The translations under genes were made by a program, and so were the position numbers. A stretch of 64,000 bases of DNA, taken from assembly GCA_017562135.1 (NCBI GenBank), contig QEYB01001046.1:3100001-3164000 (forward strand), given 5' to 3'. The notes beneath the pieces were generated by a model. The model searched no databases. It was not told the DNA's origin and was given only the letters and a program-made list of their open reading frames with translations. Every line of letters begins with the position of its first letter. The first letter of the stretch is position 1. Below are positions 12,916 to 25,460 of the stretch, in pieces. This stretch comes from Dipylidium caninum. Taxonomy: Eukaryota > Platyhelminthes > Cestoda > Cyclophyllidea > Dipylidiidae.

Positions 12916-15900
12916 ATGTTCTTTTCTCGGCGCTCCACCTCTTCGTCTGACCACGACAGCGACGTCGGCCACATAAACTCCGGTGAGTGTCCACTGGCGA
13001 TTCTGTTCTCTTCTACGTAGAGCACCTCTTAGGCTGATTCTGCTTCAACTTTTGAGTTTGAAAATGAAGTTTAGCCACATCATTAGGCAGGAATTTTATC
13101 CAGAAGAGGGAGGCGCTTTATACCGGGTTTCATGATGGAATTTTTAAAATTGCTTTTAACTCTCTCCCACCACCAGTTGTCAGGTTAGTTGACGACTTTA
13201 TTTGGCGTCGTAAACTCACCTCTGATGAGACGTGGTGGCAGAGTACACAGGCAGGTGTAAGCATGTTCTCCTCTCGGCGAGGCCCCGCAACTGGGCAGCT
13301 TTCTGAGAGGAAGAAGGAAGTAGGCAGGATAGACTCCTCCTCGTCATGCGTTTCCGCCTTTGAGGCGTAAGGTAGTGATTCTACCTTCTACGAATAGGTG
13401 TAGAGTATTTTTCCGATCAAACCAGAACAAATGGGTTTTGTGTTCTTGTAGGCCAGAAGAAGGAAGAAAAGGCCGACAAGGACCTGGAGAAGAGACGTAA
13501 GGATTACATGGCTACTTCTTTGCCGTCATGCAATGGTGCCACGTGTCCTGCGAGTGTCTCGAGTCAAAGCGGGGCCTGGCGGTCATTGGGATGAGTTCAC
13601 TTTGATTGGCGACGGGTATTCGGTCTGGTTAACACGCGCAACTCAAAAGTAATGGGCAAATTCGCCCACCACATGTGAGAAAATACCGGTTTGGTCGGAC
13701 GAGGAGGCAATTTATGCCTTAAGTCTGGTCTGTTGAGGCAGTCGCACCTGCACCCCAACTCCGGGGGCTTGACGTTGGGCACAATCGTTTCACTCGAATG
13801 ACAGACCTAAATTGGGCGGAGAAGTAGTTTAATTTGAGCGTATTTCTTCTATGAAGGTGAGGAGGCGCAAAAAGAGGCGGCGTGGGAGACTGCTACGAAG
13901 GCAGACAGGGAAGAACTACTCATTTGGAGAATTGAGGTTTGTCTGTCCAACAGAAGAACTCCACTTCTACAATTTGTAGGGTGCAAAAGTTGTACCTGTG
14001 GAAATACAGGACCATGGAATCTTCTTTACCGACGCGATCTACATAATACTTAAGGTGGCCAACAAACAGCGCAAGATTTGCTATGATCTCCACTTCTGGA
14101 TTCCCTACGAGATGTGTCAAGTGAGTCAAAGGGAGCCGACATTCTGGTAGAAAACCTTCTAAATATACTGCACTTGCTTTAGCAAGTAATTAAGTACACT
14201 TTTACACTTCGTTAAAAATCCCAATTAAAGAGACATTTCTTGTCGCAAACTGCCAGAAAGTTGGTCCTGAGCCTCCAAAAAAGGTGATGGAACTTTCCGC
14301 CCTTCTAAACGACAGAAGTCATCTACCACAAAGAAATAGAGTATTTCGAGTCGCCAATTCTGTTGAATTACTTCAAGACCTTCATGTAAGTTAATCGGAT
14401 TCTTGTCAAACCTTTTGAAACCAAGTGTTCTCCACGGCCCGAGTAAAGAGGCCTTCAATGACATGGAGCCCAAGACATACAAACCACGTCTTTTGAAATT
14501 CAAGTTAAACAAAAATCGAGGAGAAATAAGGGAAGTGCCTCTGTCCACGAGAGCCCTTCAGAGTCGCTACGTATTCATTCTTGACAAAGGTTCTTCCATG
14601 CTGCAGTGGAACGGGAGCTCCTGCAGAGAGAAGGATCGTTCGGGAGTAAGTGTGGAATGTCTGCTGACGTAAAGCCAGTCCCATTGTTTTTAAAAAGACA
14701 CTTAAACCCGTAAATGCTCACCCACGGGCTCTTTACCAATGGCCACTTCATCTGTTGCTCGTGATTTATGATTTAGGGAGTTTCTGAATTTTCAGTGTGT
14801 TTCACTTATCGCCATAGTTTCAATCGCGATGCTGAACACGTGAGCATGGGAAGGGAAGGAAAAGCAAAGCCATTTAGATTAAAGCGAGTTGGGCTTTCAG
14901 ATTGGCAATTAACAGACGGAGAAGGCTATGATGTCACTCTTTAAGTGCATGCCAGGGGATTGTGATACTCTTGAGCGGAGTTTCGTTGACAGTGCCAACC
15001 TCCCCCTCCTCATCCTCCTCCTCCTTCTCTCAGAAGCCTGCCCGGTCCGCGAGACATAAATATTAATGGCCAAAAATTTCAGGGTGGTGGGAGACACTGC
15101 ACTTCTCTCCCACAGTAGCAAACACTACTCTTCACGTTAAGATGGAGGAGTAGGGAAATATGATATGCCTTGTGACTCTTTTCCTACCTCAAACATAATC
15201 CATAAGACCTTCAGGAGAAGGAAGGGGAATTTCGAATGGAGTTGTCAGTGGGGGCTCCAAGAGCAGGGTGCCCACCTGGTTTGAAGCTGAGCAGTCCACC
15301 CCTCGGAGAGGCGGCTTCCAGAACAGGCTGTGGGCTAAACTCGGATGCACCAAGTCAATTGCACCTCCCCACCGTAGCCGAACGGGACACTTCATTCGAG
15401 TCCAATTCCGAAACGCTCGACCAATAGAGCTTTCAGGGCCAATTGTTTCGACAACCTGGGGAAAAAAACTTATTATTAATATCATTATTGCCATCCTGTG
15501 ATTTCTCAGCAGCTCACTGAGTCGTCAACAGCCGTCTACCTGTGTCCCCGAGCTCTGCCGCAGGCCACCATGGACCTGCAATGCGATGGAAGAGCGGTCG
15601 TCGAATTAGCTCAATACTCCGCGAAAATAAAACTTTTCAGCGTGGATAACTTTCTGTGCATAGCTGGTCAGCTGGCTATAAGGACTTGTCGAAATTCCTC
15701 TTTAGGGTTTGCATTTTTTACAACATTTACTAAGAAAACTTTTACACATTTTAATAGGCAGGTCCACATATTGAGAATTTCCTGAATCGTCGCAAAGGAA
15801 AGTTGATGAGGGAATTTTATGACGAAGAAGACCTCTTGTCAATCGTAAGTCGTGACTTTGCTACCCTCGGGGTGATCACACTTTTGACAAAACGAACAAT

Positions 15901-17880
15901 AAATAGAAGGCGAGGGAGTGTCCGTGAGAAGTAACGACTGAGGTGAGGGAGGAGTGGCCACTGCCGGGAAGGCCTTCGCGTTGTCGCATGGACAAGCCGT
16001 TCCCTCGAACGCATAAGGTGTGCCTGGGAAGTAGGAGGCCATTGCAGGAAGTGGCCGCTGTCCCGGCAATTCGAGCCTCGCATAAACATGCCCTTATGCC
16101 GTGCTTGTGTATCTCGCTTTTCCGCAGACCTCTGGGTTGAGCGGTGGGGCCAGAAGAAAGAAATGCCTCACGATTTTGCAGTCATCAAGTGGCATTCAAA
16201 ATAGCACATGTTATTTGTTCATTTTAAAGTAACTGCATCGGGGCGAGGTGCATTTCTTAGTTTCTCTAACAAATAAATTGACTAGTTGGACAATGGAAGG
16301 CATTCGTTCACTTCAGAATCCCTTTACAAGCATCCTCCACGACGAGGCCATCAAACCGACACCAACTCCTCTCAAGCACACCGAAAAGGCCATGTTCAGG
16401 TAGGCAGTCCTCTTTCTCCACTTCACTCATTAAAAATACCAGTATTAACAACAACACTTTGACGACATTTGTTTCCCTAGGCTTTCCGACGACAGCGGCA
16501 AACTGAAACTGACATCCGTCTATCGCGGACACATCTTCCGTAGAGGATTGAACCCTTCTGATGCAAATATCATCGACACTCCGGAAGGTCTTTACATTTA
16601 CATTGGACCGATGGCCTCCGAAGGGGAACGAAAAAGTGCCTGGCGCATGGCCGATGTAAGACTTAATGTGCGACATGCGTGGTGGATAAGGACTTTTCTC
16701 TCGTCCAAAGTCGGCAATAAACGGTAGCTGTAAAGGCAACAGGAGTTTTAATAAGGAGGGGCTATAATTTCCGACTGCTTCTGAGTCCTACTCGTAACTG
16801 GCGTTGCTGTTATACTTAGTGCCACCTGCACCTACACCGAGGCAGAAGCGAGGTCAATGACTTGCCTTCGCGTCGGACGTTCGAGTGCACGGGGAGTCCT
16901 AAGACTCCAGATTGGCGAAGGACTTTCGAGTGCACGGGGACCTCCAGATTGGCGAAGGCGAGCTTACTGTCAAAGAGAAGTGGCGGACTCGGTGACGGGG
17001 ACGAGCCAGGACTTGAAATGGTGTCAGCAGACAATTAGTCTTGCGACCTGTGGCTCGAAACCGCCGGCTCCGGGTACATTACCACTGTCGATGCAGACGG
17101 GAGCAACTTCTGCGAGTGCCGCTCTCGGCGACTCCAGAACGGACCAGTTTCTCCTCCACAACCACATTAATAAAACCTAATCAAATTAAGTGGTAAATTA
17201 GGTGGGGAGAGTGGTCGCAATGCAGTTCTTTCCCATCTCCACCATAGTTCACAGTTTATAACAAGTACTTTCTCACGCCGCTTCGGCAGACTACACAGAC
17301 TCGACGTGGCACCTCGCCTCTAAATTGTGTTTCATGGCCTCATACCCCAGGACACTTGTCATCGAGGGGACAACTTTTTGAGGACTTCATAGGAACCGCA
17401 CAACCATGAGGCAACGGCGCCCAGACGCCGAGAGGAGGCCACCAGCCGCCAGGCCTCCCTCGTGCCAGCGGATCTTTAACGTGGTGCTTCCACCCAAAGC
17501 AAACAGCTCATGGAATACTTGCCCTGTTCACTTCTCCAATGCACGAGCCTGTCACCACTTCCCACATGCCGCCATTGTGCAGAAAGTCTTGTTTCCGTAC
17601 CTAGCTCTAACGACAAAGTGCTTTCCTCTTCCTTTAACAGTCTCAGTTTTTGGCAAATTCATGTTGTATGACCCGGAACTTATCATTTCCGAACGAATTG
17701 TTCAGGGAGTTTAGTGCCTATCCACAGGCAATTACTTTCAGAGATAATGAACCCAACTGCGTGCTCATTCCGCTTTAGGAGTACCTCGAATCCACAGCTT
17801 GCGCAACACGCCCGATCCACTACATCCACTCGGGACAGAAGTCGTATGAATTTGAGGAAATTTGGGATGATTACAGTTAA
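12916..17880 (+). pseudogene. Severin/gelsolin-like paralogue with a frameshift (sevB)
   Basis: Predicted exons: 12916-12982, 13452-13496, 13857-13936, 13980-14120, 14257-14385, 14426-14645, 15758-15844, 16317-16399, 16481-16655 and 17779-17880. From exon 3 on, the exons are 80, 141, 129, 220, 87, 83, 175 and 102 bases, almost the same as sevC (80, 144, 128, 226, 87, 89, 175, 105), with the same phases. The N-terminus is unlike sevA: a serine-rich and then highly charged leader (FFSRRSTSSSDHDSD, KKEEKADKDLEKR) encoded by two extra exons. Exon 5 has one base too many: frame changes after SALLNDR at about 14317, where homology resumes in another frame as VIYHKEIEYFESP. Reading on after splicing meets a stop early in exon 6, leaving about domain 1 only. 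The frame is otherwise open and ends in FEEIWDDYS. It is either a recently broken gene or an intact gene with an assembly error. Confidence 0.8.
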
Positions 17881-17932
17881 TGCCAGGACATCTCGTTTTG
17901 TCCTCTCCCACCTTCATCTTTGTTAACGGTTA

Positions 17933-17938
17933 AATAAA
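17933..17938 (+). other. Probable polyadenylation signal of sevB
   Basis: AATAAA 53 bases after the sevB stop codon. A preserved 3'-end signal is consistent with a gene that is, or recently was, expressed. Confidence 0.55.
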
Positions 17939-18537
17939 ATATACATCCTCGGGAGTGCATTTTTTCCAAGTAGGTCCCTCTCTGGCCAGGGAGCACTTAT
18001 GCGCACCCAGAATGGGGAAAGGCGCCTCATCGCCCTCGGAGGTAGTGGGCCGGTTAAAAGGAGGGCTGAGAGAGGAGGGGCGGATGGAGGCACTGCTCAG
18101 TGGAAACTTGTGGTCACTCATGATGGTCGGGTGCCCTGAGACTCAGTGTGACGTCGATAGAGCAGGAATCTAAGAAACATCACATAACACTGCGGCACCA
18201 ACAACGAAGCATTTTGGAGCGGAAGCAGCTAGCTAATGGGTCAGTTGACAGCGTAGAACTTAGGCTTACTAACAACTAATTCCCATAAGCCAAGCAGTAT
18301 TTGGGGTAAATTCATATATTAGTAAAGAGGCTTGTTCGACTTTTGTGCTCTGAGGCGGCATCGACCCCACGATGTCGCGGCGAGTCATTTCACAAAGGCC
18401 GTCTACCGTCGAGCAATGATTTACGCGGAGCGAGGTCGAAAGGCTGGTTGGAGTGGGGTAATCAGCTTGGGGAGAGACGCCTGCCCGCCGGTGCCGTCGG
18501 AGCGTCTGGCGAGCGCATTCAGCCCCGCGGACGGGCG

Positions 18538-18561
18538 GGAGGAGGAGGAGGAGGAGGAGGT
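18538..18561. repeat. GGA trinucleotide repeat
   Basis: Uninterrupted GGA units in a GC-rich patch of the sevB-sevC intergenic region. Purine-rich simple repeat. Confidence 0.9.
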
Positions 18562-18988
18562 CCAGCCACTTCAGCCAAGGGTTTTCCTACAGTCGGCATT
18601 TAAATTTCTCCTTGAGTCAGACTCAACTTCTTTAATGGTTTGAAACAGCCGCATATCACCTGCTGCGGGAAGTCACGCCTGGTGGTTGCCCTTGAGGATG
18701 TGATCCACTTTCACATTCTTTCTCTTACTACTGTAGAAAACAGTTAGGCAACGCAGTGCATTATAATTTCGCTAGATTTAATAGACTTTTTTTCATTTAG
18801 CTGACTCTTTACCATCGTATCGTCAGTTTATGATTTCACTGACATTATATGTATTTTGAAAACTCGTTCTTCCGAAATCGAGATGGCAGAAGTAAGAAAG
18901 AGGATGGGATTCAAAAGAGCACTAGCTGTTTATTGGAAGAGACTAAATATTGCAAGGAAATTAGACGGTGCAGGGATTTTATTCGTAT

Positions 18989-21900
18989 CTATTTACGATA
19001 ATCGTCCCAGATCTCCTCGAAGCTCTCGCAGTAGCAGCCGGCACTAAAGACGGCGATCGACTTGTACGGGACACCGCAATCCTTGAGGTATTTCTATAAA
19101 CAAAAAGTTAATCACTTTCCACATTGTTTTCGATACAATTCAGTGAAGTGTGGTGAACGTAATGGCGTTCGAGGCAGAACGAACGATTTTCTGGCTACTT
19201 ACGTCAGCCTGGACCCAAACACTGTTTCTCTCGTTCTCATTGGCACCGGGACCGATGTAGATGAAGAGTTCATGGAGGGTGTCCACGAAGCTCACGTCGT
19301 TGGGGTTGATGCCGTTGCGGTAAATCTTACCGGTGTACACGTGAGTCAGAAGGAGTTTTTTCGTGTCGTCTGAAAGTCTGGTCAAGAGCGATTTATGGTA
19401 AGTGATGGCCCCGACGTCTCCCCGATAACTGCCACGGCCTCTTATCCGCCCTGTCGAACCTACAACCTGCACTGGTGCCTTGCTTTGGGTTGCAGATACG
19501 CGAACAAGCCGGTGTGGATGCTTGCTGCATCAGCAGGCTCGCAGATTAGAGTATTACATTTGCAGACCACGCCTCCCCAACGTGTGTCTGATAGATGCAG
19601 TCGACTTATGGTGGTTGGAGAAGGACGTCCGTCAGAGGGACCGACCACTATCAGGCTATTAACCGCATGGCCCGTCATTCGAGCGGCGGTCGCATTTGAG
19701 CGCAAGGAATTTCGTTAGTGGGGTAGGTTGGGCGCAAAATTACCTGTGCATGGACTTTTGGAATTTCTTCTTCATAAGTCGCATCTGACGCGGAGGTACC
19801 GAAGCATTGCCCAGTTTGTGATAAAGTTCATTCTGTTGAGGAGGAAGCATAGAGGACTTATGCTGTGGACGCTCCCAAAATACATGCAACCGAGAAGAGT
19901 GGGAAACTCACATTTTCCAAGAGGTCTTCCTCATCAACAAATTCAGATTTGCACTTCGTCTTGCGCAATTTCAGAGACTTTTCGATGAACTTTCTTGCCT
20001 GAAATAAGGGAGAGGAAGGGTGGAGAGTTAAGTCAAGGTTTCGAGACTTGAAGTAGCACGATTAGTCCTTGAAGCCTACCGCAATGCGCTCCTCATTGTC
20101 ACAGCGCGCGCCATTCCACTGGGTCATCTTGGTGCCCTCGTCGAAAATGAAGACGTCGTTGGCGTTGAGGGAGTGTCGCGAGATGGGAACCTCTGTCACC
20201 TCTAGGCGCTTCTTATTGTGGGTTAGCGCGAAACGAATCAAGCGCTTCTGATACTTTTGTGGGTTCTCGGGGTCAAAGAGGGACTCCACATTCCCAGAGA
20301 GAACACTGAAAGTTGTTAATTGCTGTAGTTTTACTCTTCTTCCACTTACGATATTATTTGGGCCTTATTAAGAGCTGAGGAAGGAAAATTTTCGAGCGCG
20401 GTGTCAGTTATCCTTGGAAATTAAAATGTGCGAGGTTAAGCGTGCATTCTTCGTCACTAGCCAAGTGGAGCACAAGCAACGGTGAACTGACAGCTTTTTA
20501 GAGGCAATGCGCGATTTTAGAAATAAACTAACTCCAGTCTCGGGGGAGTGACTTCATGAGTCTGGCCACGAGGGGGAGAGCGCCTCCGTCTCCTGGTGGC
20601 CATGCCTGCCACGGGGAAGCTGCGGCCTGGCACCAGTTTGCCCTCCGTTCCAGCCCAGACCGCCTAACATCCCACTTTGCCAACTGAATTTCTTTAGATA
20701 AAATGACGTCTTGCCCCGGAAGGACACTGGATGTCAGTTGACAAAATCATGTCGCTAGCGCGGTGTTTCGTTAGTGCCGCTTATTGCCATAGAAGCTACA
20801 CAGAATGGTGGTCGGATATTATTAAATCCGCATTTTGTGGCTCTTGCGGGTCCTACTTTGGTTGGGATGGAGCAGTTTCTCGCTTTGCGATGACTTTATA
20901 TGGCGCAGCAGCATATCTCGCCGCCGCGCGGTGGGTGGGACTGTGTCGTTATGGTTTCTTCGCTGGCACACAAACCCACGGCGGTTGGCGAGCGACTGAG
21001 CTTGTGTGCGCATTCCTTGGCAGGCACGTCGAGGGAGCAGATCGTGTTTTCTCGTTCAATTATGTGAAGTGGCTGTCGGGGCAGTCGTGTTGTTTGAGAA
21101 GCTCTCAAACGTAGTGCCAAATCAGTCTATGCCCATTGCGTGGCACTTTGTGTTTAACTTGACTTACCCAAATTCCTTGAAGTAAGATTTGAAGCGTGGC
21201 GACTCAAATTCGCCAATTTCGCGGTGAATGACGAGATTGTCATCTACCAAAGCCATCAGTTGGGCTACCTTTTCCGGTGGGTCTGAAGTCATTTTCTACA
21301 ACGAACGGTGGTATTAATGGGCGGCAAGAGACATGAGGCTGGTGCTAAGGCGACGGCAGTGGCACGCACCTGGGCGGCACTCAGGCCAATCCAAAAGTGT
21401 AAGTCGTACACGAGTTTTCTGTTGTGGTTTGAGGTCTTCAGGACGACGTACTTTTCGTTATCGAGGAAGAAACCCACTTGCTCCTCTGGAACCGCGATCG
21501 CACGTCCTTTTTCCTAAAGCAAGCAAGCCACCTCGACACATGTCTTCATTCCTCTTACCATTTGCGCAACGCTCCCCCTGCCATGTTCTATAAGCCAAAT
21601 TTCTCGGGAAGAGGCATGAATTTACATAACTACTAAGCAATCTTTTTCTCCGATTGTTTTTGAAATCAACGTCTCCAAAGTACTTGCGCCAAACTCGATA
21701 ACTGTCTCCGCTACCGGCCTTCTTAGATGAAATGTTGCCCGGGCTGGCCTCGTTGGCCTCCGCAATCTGCCCATGTCATGCGCTCACTTTTACCAGAATG
21801 AAGGCTATCTCATTTATAGAAAGAACTGCTGGACTCTGTGCGTGTGTGCCAAGTACCCGCTAACAGTTACAATTTTTGACGCATTTAAAATCTCATCGAA

Positions 21901-22124
21901 AGGTATACATTCTTTCAACTCACCGGAAGACGCCATACTTTGAGCACCTCGGTGTTAATTTCCAGAATGGACTTCCATTCGGGATCCTCCATAGCGCTCG
22001 ACTCTATAAGTGGGGAAGGTTGAGACGTGGATGGTAAAATGAGCGGTAGAGGAGGGTGAAGTGTGGGGACGATCAACTCACTCATGTTCTCTTTCGCGTT
22101 GGTGGCGTCCTGTTGAGACGGCAT
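18989..22124 (-). CDS. Severin/gelsolin-like protein, divergent paralogue (sevC)
   Basis: Predicted exons: 22124-22082, 22003-21924, 21513-21370, 21295-21168, 20305-20080, 19998-19912, 19832-19744, 19377-19203 and 19093-18989. Every junction has GT/AG and phases fit, giving about 358 residues in three gelsolin-like domains. Recognisable blocks are VLKVWRLP, YDLHFWIG, IHREIGEFES, NDVFIFDEG with QWNG, YRLSDD-type (read as RLSDDTKK) and FEEIWDDYRK at the C-terminus. The N-terminus is short (MPSQQDATNAKENM) and lacks the DSNxxLFG block of sevA. In domain 1 the calcium-site GD of gelsolins reads NE (FFLDNEKYVV, residues about 60-61). The frame is intact, so the protein is likely made, but its calcium response may differ from sevA. 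An AATAAA lies within ten bases of the stop codon, implying either a very short 3' UTR or use of a later signal. Confidence 0.9.
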
Positions 22125-25100
22125 CCTGGTGAAGAGGGCGAGACGCGGCTGAGAGAGGCGGAGGGCGTCGGCGGAAGCCGCTTATAAGGGTGTGCGGCGC
22201 GGTGAGCGGCTCGCGGACCGACCAACCAGACGCGGCCTCGCCGGGGCGCGCGCGCCTTCGATTGACGCCCGCGGGTGCGGCGAGCGCAGAGAGGCAGTCG
22301 CCGGGTGCCTGCCGCACTCCGCTGGCGACGGAAGTTTGAAAGCATTTTGCCTCTTAGGCGGCCCTCTAACATCACCATCACCGTCACCTCCCGCAAAAAG
22401 CAAACGACGCGTTCTGAGAGTGCGATGCCTCGGCGGGGAAAACCCCCTTGGTGACAGGTCGCAGTAGCTTTTCATGGCATGTTTCTCCATGAGCATGGTA
22501 AACTGACCCTCGGTGGGTGCGGTCCTCTAACCGCCAATGGGGCTTGCAAGTAACTTCTTTGCTTTGCTTTCGTGATCCCTCTCCATGAATGGTGCGGCGG
22601 AAAAGAAAAAGGTTCAAAGAAAAGTCCGTAAAGCTTGTGTATTTGGCATTTAACAAGAAGGTGTTGTGAAACGCACTATAATTTCCACCTTCTTTCCCAT
22701 TTCTTCTGCCTCTTTTAAATCAGTGTCTTCTCGTATTGGCTATGAGAAGAGAGAAATGGGGCAACACACGCCGCCTAAGAAGGCCATTTCGAGTTTAAAA
22801 TCGTACAGTGAAATTCATCTTATCACCACAAAAATCCACCAACTTTTAGTCATTTTTCGGTTTATTTATTTAATTATATTTTTCACATTGAGAAGTGTTC
22901 AGCTGAATGAGAAAAAGAGAGAAAAAGAAATAGAGCAGGCAATTCACACGTTGAGAAGAATTTGGATTGTGGAAACTTTTTATACACGCATATTGTGAGA
23001 ATTTAACAAGTGTTGCATTTACACACACACACACACACGTATGCAAACACTCAACTTGTAGGTATCGCGTAAGAGTGGTGAATGAGGTCTGATGACAAAA
23101 ATGCTCGGCTGCCTTTCGGTAAGAACGGCCTCCAGATACGCAGGAAATCTGCGACAACCCCTTTTGCAAGAAGCACAACAGAATAACGCTATTAATGCGC
23201 CACATTGACTGACGCCTGCGGTTTTCGCTCTTCGTCCCGACTGGGCCGCAACCGGTTATTTCCTTATGTGTTCGAGCAGACTACATTGGCAGGACTTTGC
23301 GTGGGAGATGCTCGACCTCATTTGGGGAGCGTTTAGGCCCCGGGCGCTGAGTTGCGGCTCTGTGCCTCGTTAGAGGAGGCGGCCCCAGGTGATGGACCAG
23401 GACACGGAGGGCCGAGCACCCTTCGTTTGCCCGGCCGGATTACGCGCCACCAAATTTCTTCCCCTCATTCCTGAATGATTCGAAGTTGTGAACCGAAAAT
23501 TTGTCCCTAAGGAAGACACCTAAACTATGCGCCCCGCAACAAAAAATAAAAGCAGGTATTTTCAGCAAATTCAGCGCATTTTGGCAGTATTGTCTCGTCC
23601 AAACAGAAACAATTAAATCACCTACTAAGTAATTTTAAGCGACATGTTTTTAATTTTTCGGTTTAAAATTTGAACTCCATGGTTCATGTTGCGTCTAAAG
23701 ACAGGCACCAGAAGATCACTCCTTTGTCCTGCGGAAGAACATAATTTGCACAGGCCTAAGGCGGGCTCATTCTCTGTTCTATCCCCAACTTTGGAAGAAT
23801 TTTTCAGCAGTTAATATCTTTGCTTGGGCATAGGTGAACCGAACTTTTTAATTATTTCGAGATTTTATGCTCAAATAAGGACAGCGGCATATCAAAAAGA
23901 TTAAAAAGCCACGCAAAGAGGGCTAAACTTGCTCTTCCCGAGCGTTATGCGGTTGCGCGTGTGGTTCAGGGCTCTGGGCACCCTCGTTGGAGCTCTTTCA
24001 CATGACAGGAGGGAGAACCCAGTCAGGACTCCGCATATTACTAGTTTGATCGCACCTCAAACAATTCTGGCGGGGCTCAGTGCGGCGGTGCTGCCTCAGC
24101 CCCCGGCCTCCCCGGCTGTGCTATGACGCAGAACTGTGGTGGAAAGCTCGGAGAAGAGATATGCACTATGGCGCAGATTAGAAAGCATCGCAGTTTTAAA
24201 AGGACAGTTTCCGACACAGATTAGAACAGACAGGTCGGGACAGGGGTGCCCGTGAGAGCCGTGAAAAGCCTCGCTGAGCAGGGCCCTAGATGAAAAAGCC
24301 TGAGGTGGCCGATTGAAGTGTTTTACGGGGACCCAGCAGCTGGGGAGAAGCAGACGCTTCATTCCGTCGTGGATGCACACTGTCGGAATGTGGAACTGTC
24401 TGCAAATCGCGTTACTCTATTCTTTCCAGTAGCATTAAATGGAACAACGTGAGGACGGTTGCAGCATACAACGTGTTCCACGAAATGAAGACGCGACGGG
24501 GGGAATTCATCAGAAGAGGAAACTGACGATACCACCTGAGCACTGCGGACCGTAGGCGTCGGCGAACAAGGGGTCCACAGAGGGAAGGGTGGAGGCGGAG
24601 CCAGTGAAGTAAATGCAAAAGTGTCGCCCGTGGTGCAATAGACGATCGTCGGCCTGAAGTAGACGCGTGCATCCCTGCAGCCCTCGCGCCTCATTGGTGC
24701 GTGCGATCGCTTAAGACAAGCGCCGCGGCAAACGATTTTGGGGTGAGAATTTAACATCTTCACCGGTGAAGAGACCGTTCACCGCGGACTCACCCTACTG
24801 CAACAGCCTCATTCAGCTAATCACCCAAAAACATGGCAAAAGGAGTGGGCGCTTTGCCCACTGTCCCTTTCTCCAAACCAGTGAGTTCCGCAAATTTATT
24901 GCACAAAATCCCTTAACGGTAACCCACAAAGGAAGTAGATTAAATTGTTCTCGACATACTTCACATGCAAACGATCAAAAGTATAGGGCATCTTTGGCAA
25001 AGTTCACTAGTAGACTTAAAAATATTTCTTCGTAAATGAGACTACTGGTGGTTGCCGAAGCTTTCCATTGAGTGAGGACAACGAGGCGTGTCGAGGCGCA

Positions 25101-25460
25101 GCTCCGAAGGACCTGTTGGATGTGATGATCGGGAGTCTACTCAAATAAGTATGGCGTAATTTCGCAATGCCCGATTGTCTGTCTCCTGTATGTGACAAGC
25201 TTCTGCAATTTTCTTTGCTCATTCAACATATTTCTTAAATGTTGAATGGACCTATCATGGGTGTACTTTAATAAAAACGGATTCTTAAGGTTGGTAAACA
25301 AATAAGAGGGCCAAAATTGAGTTCGCGCTTGGTCTGTTTAAAGGCTTCAGCATACGTTAGTCGGTTAGGGCTTCCATTGAGGGGATTTGTCTTTAAACCA
25401 GTCAACTAGTTAAGGGGCACTCCATTTAGCTATAAGGTATGCGAAAAATTTACTCACCCC
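22125..25460. other. Intergenic region with a GC-rich block
   Basis: Directly upstream of sevC, about 22130-22460 is strikingly GC- and CpG-rich compared with its surroundings. It gives overlapping open frames on both strands, as expected of composition rather than coding. It is a candidate promoter or 5' UTR region for sevC. From 22.5 to 25.4 kb there is AT-rich sequence, a CA microsatellite and a second GC-richer stretch near 23.3-24.7 kb. I can support no exon there. Confidence 0.45.
23021..23038. repeat. CA dinucleotide microsatellite
   Basis: Nine perfect AC units upstream of sevC in non-coding sequence; a likely length-variable marker. Confidence 0.9.

Larger units (their letters stand above)
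17881..18988. other. Convergent intergenic region between sevB and sevC
   Basis: About 1.1 kb separates the stop codons of the t-to-tail copies. It holds the sevB polyadenylation signal and a (GGA)n tract, and no exon that I can support. Confidence 0.6.

Noticed and set aside
18332..18643. Plus-strand frames across the GGA repeat
   Set aside because: Low-complexity translation (poly-glycine or poly-glutamate) driven by the repeat; no gene structure.
22082..22496. Overlapping arginine- and proline-rich open frames on both strands
   Set aside because: Open in nearly all frames because the block is GC-rich; the real sevC first exon uses a different frame here.
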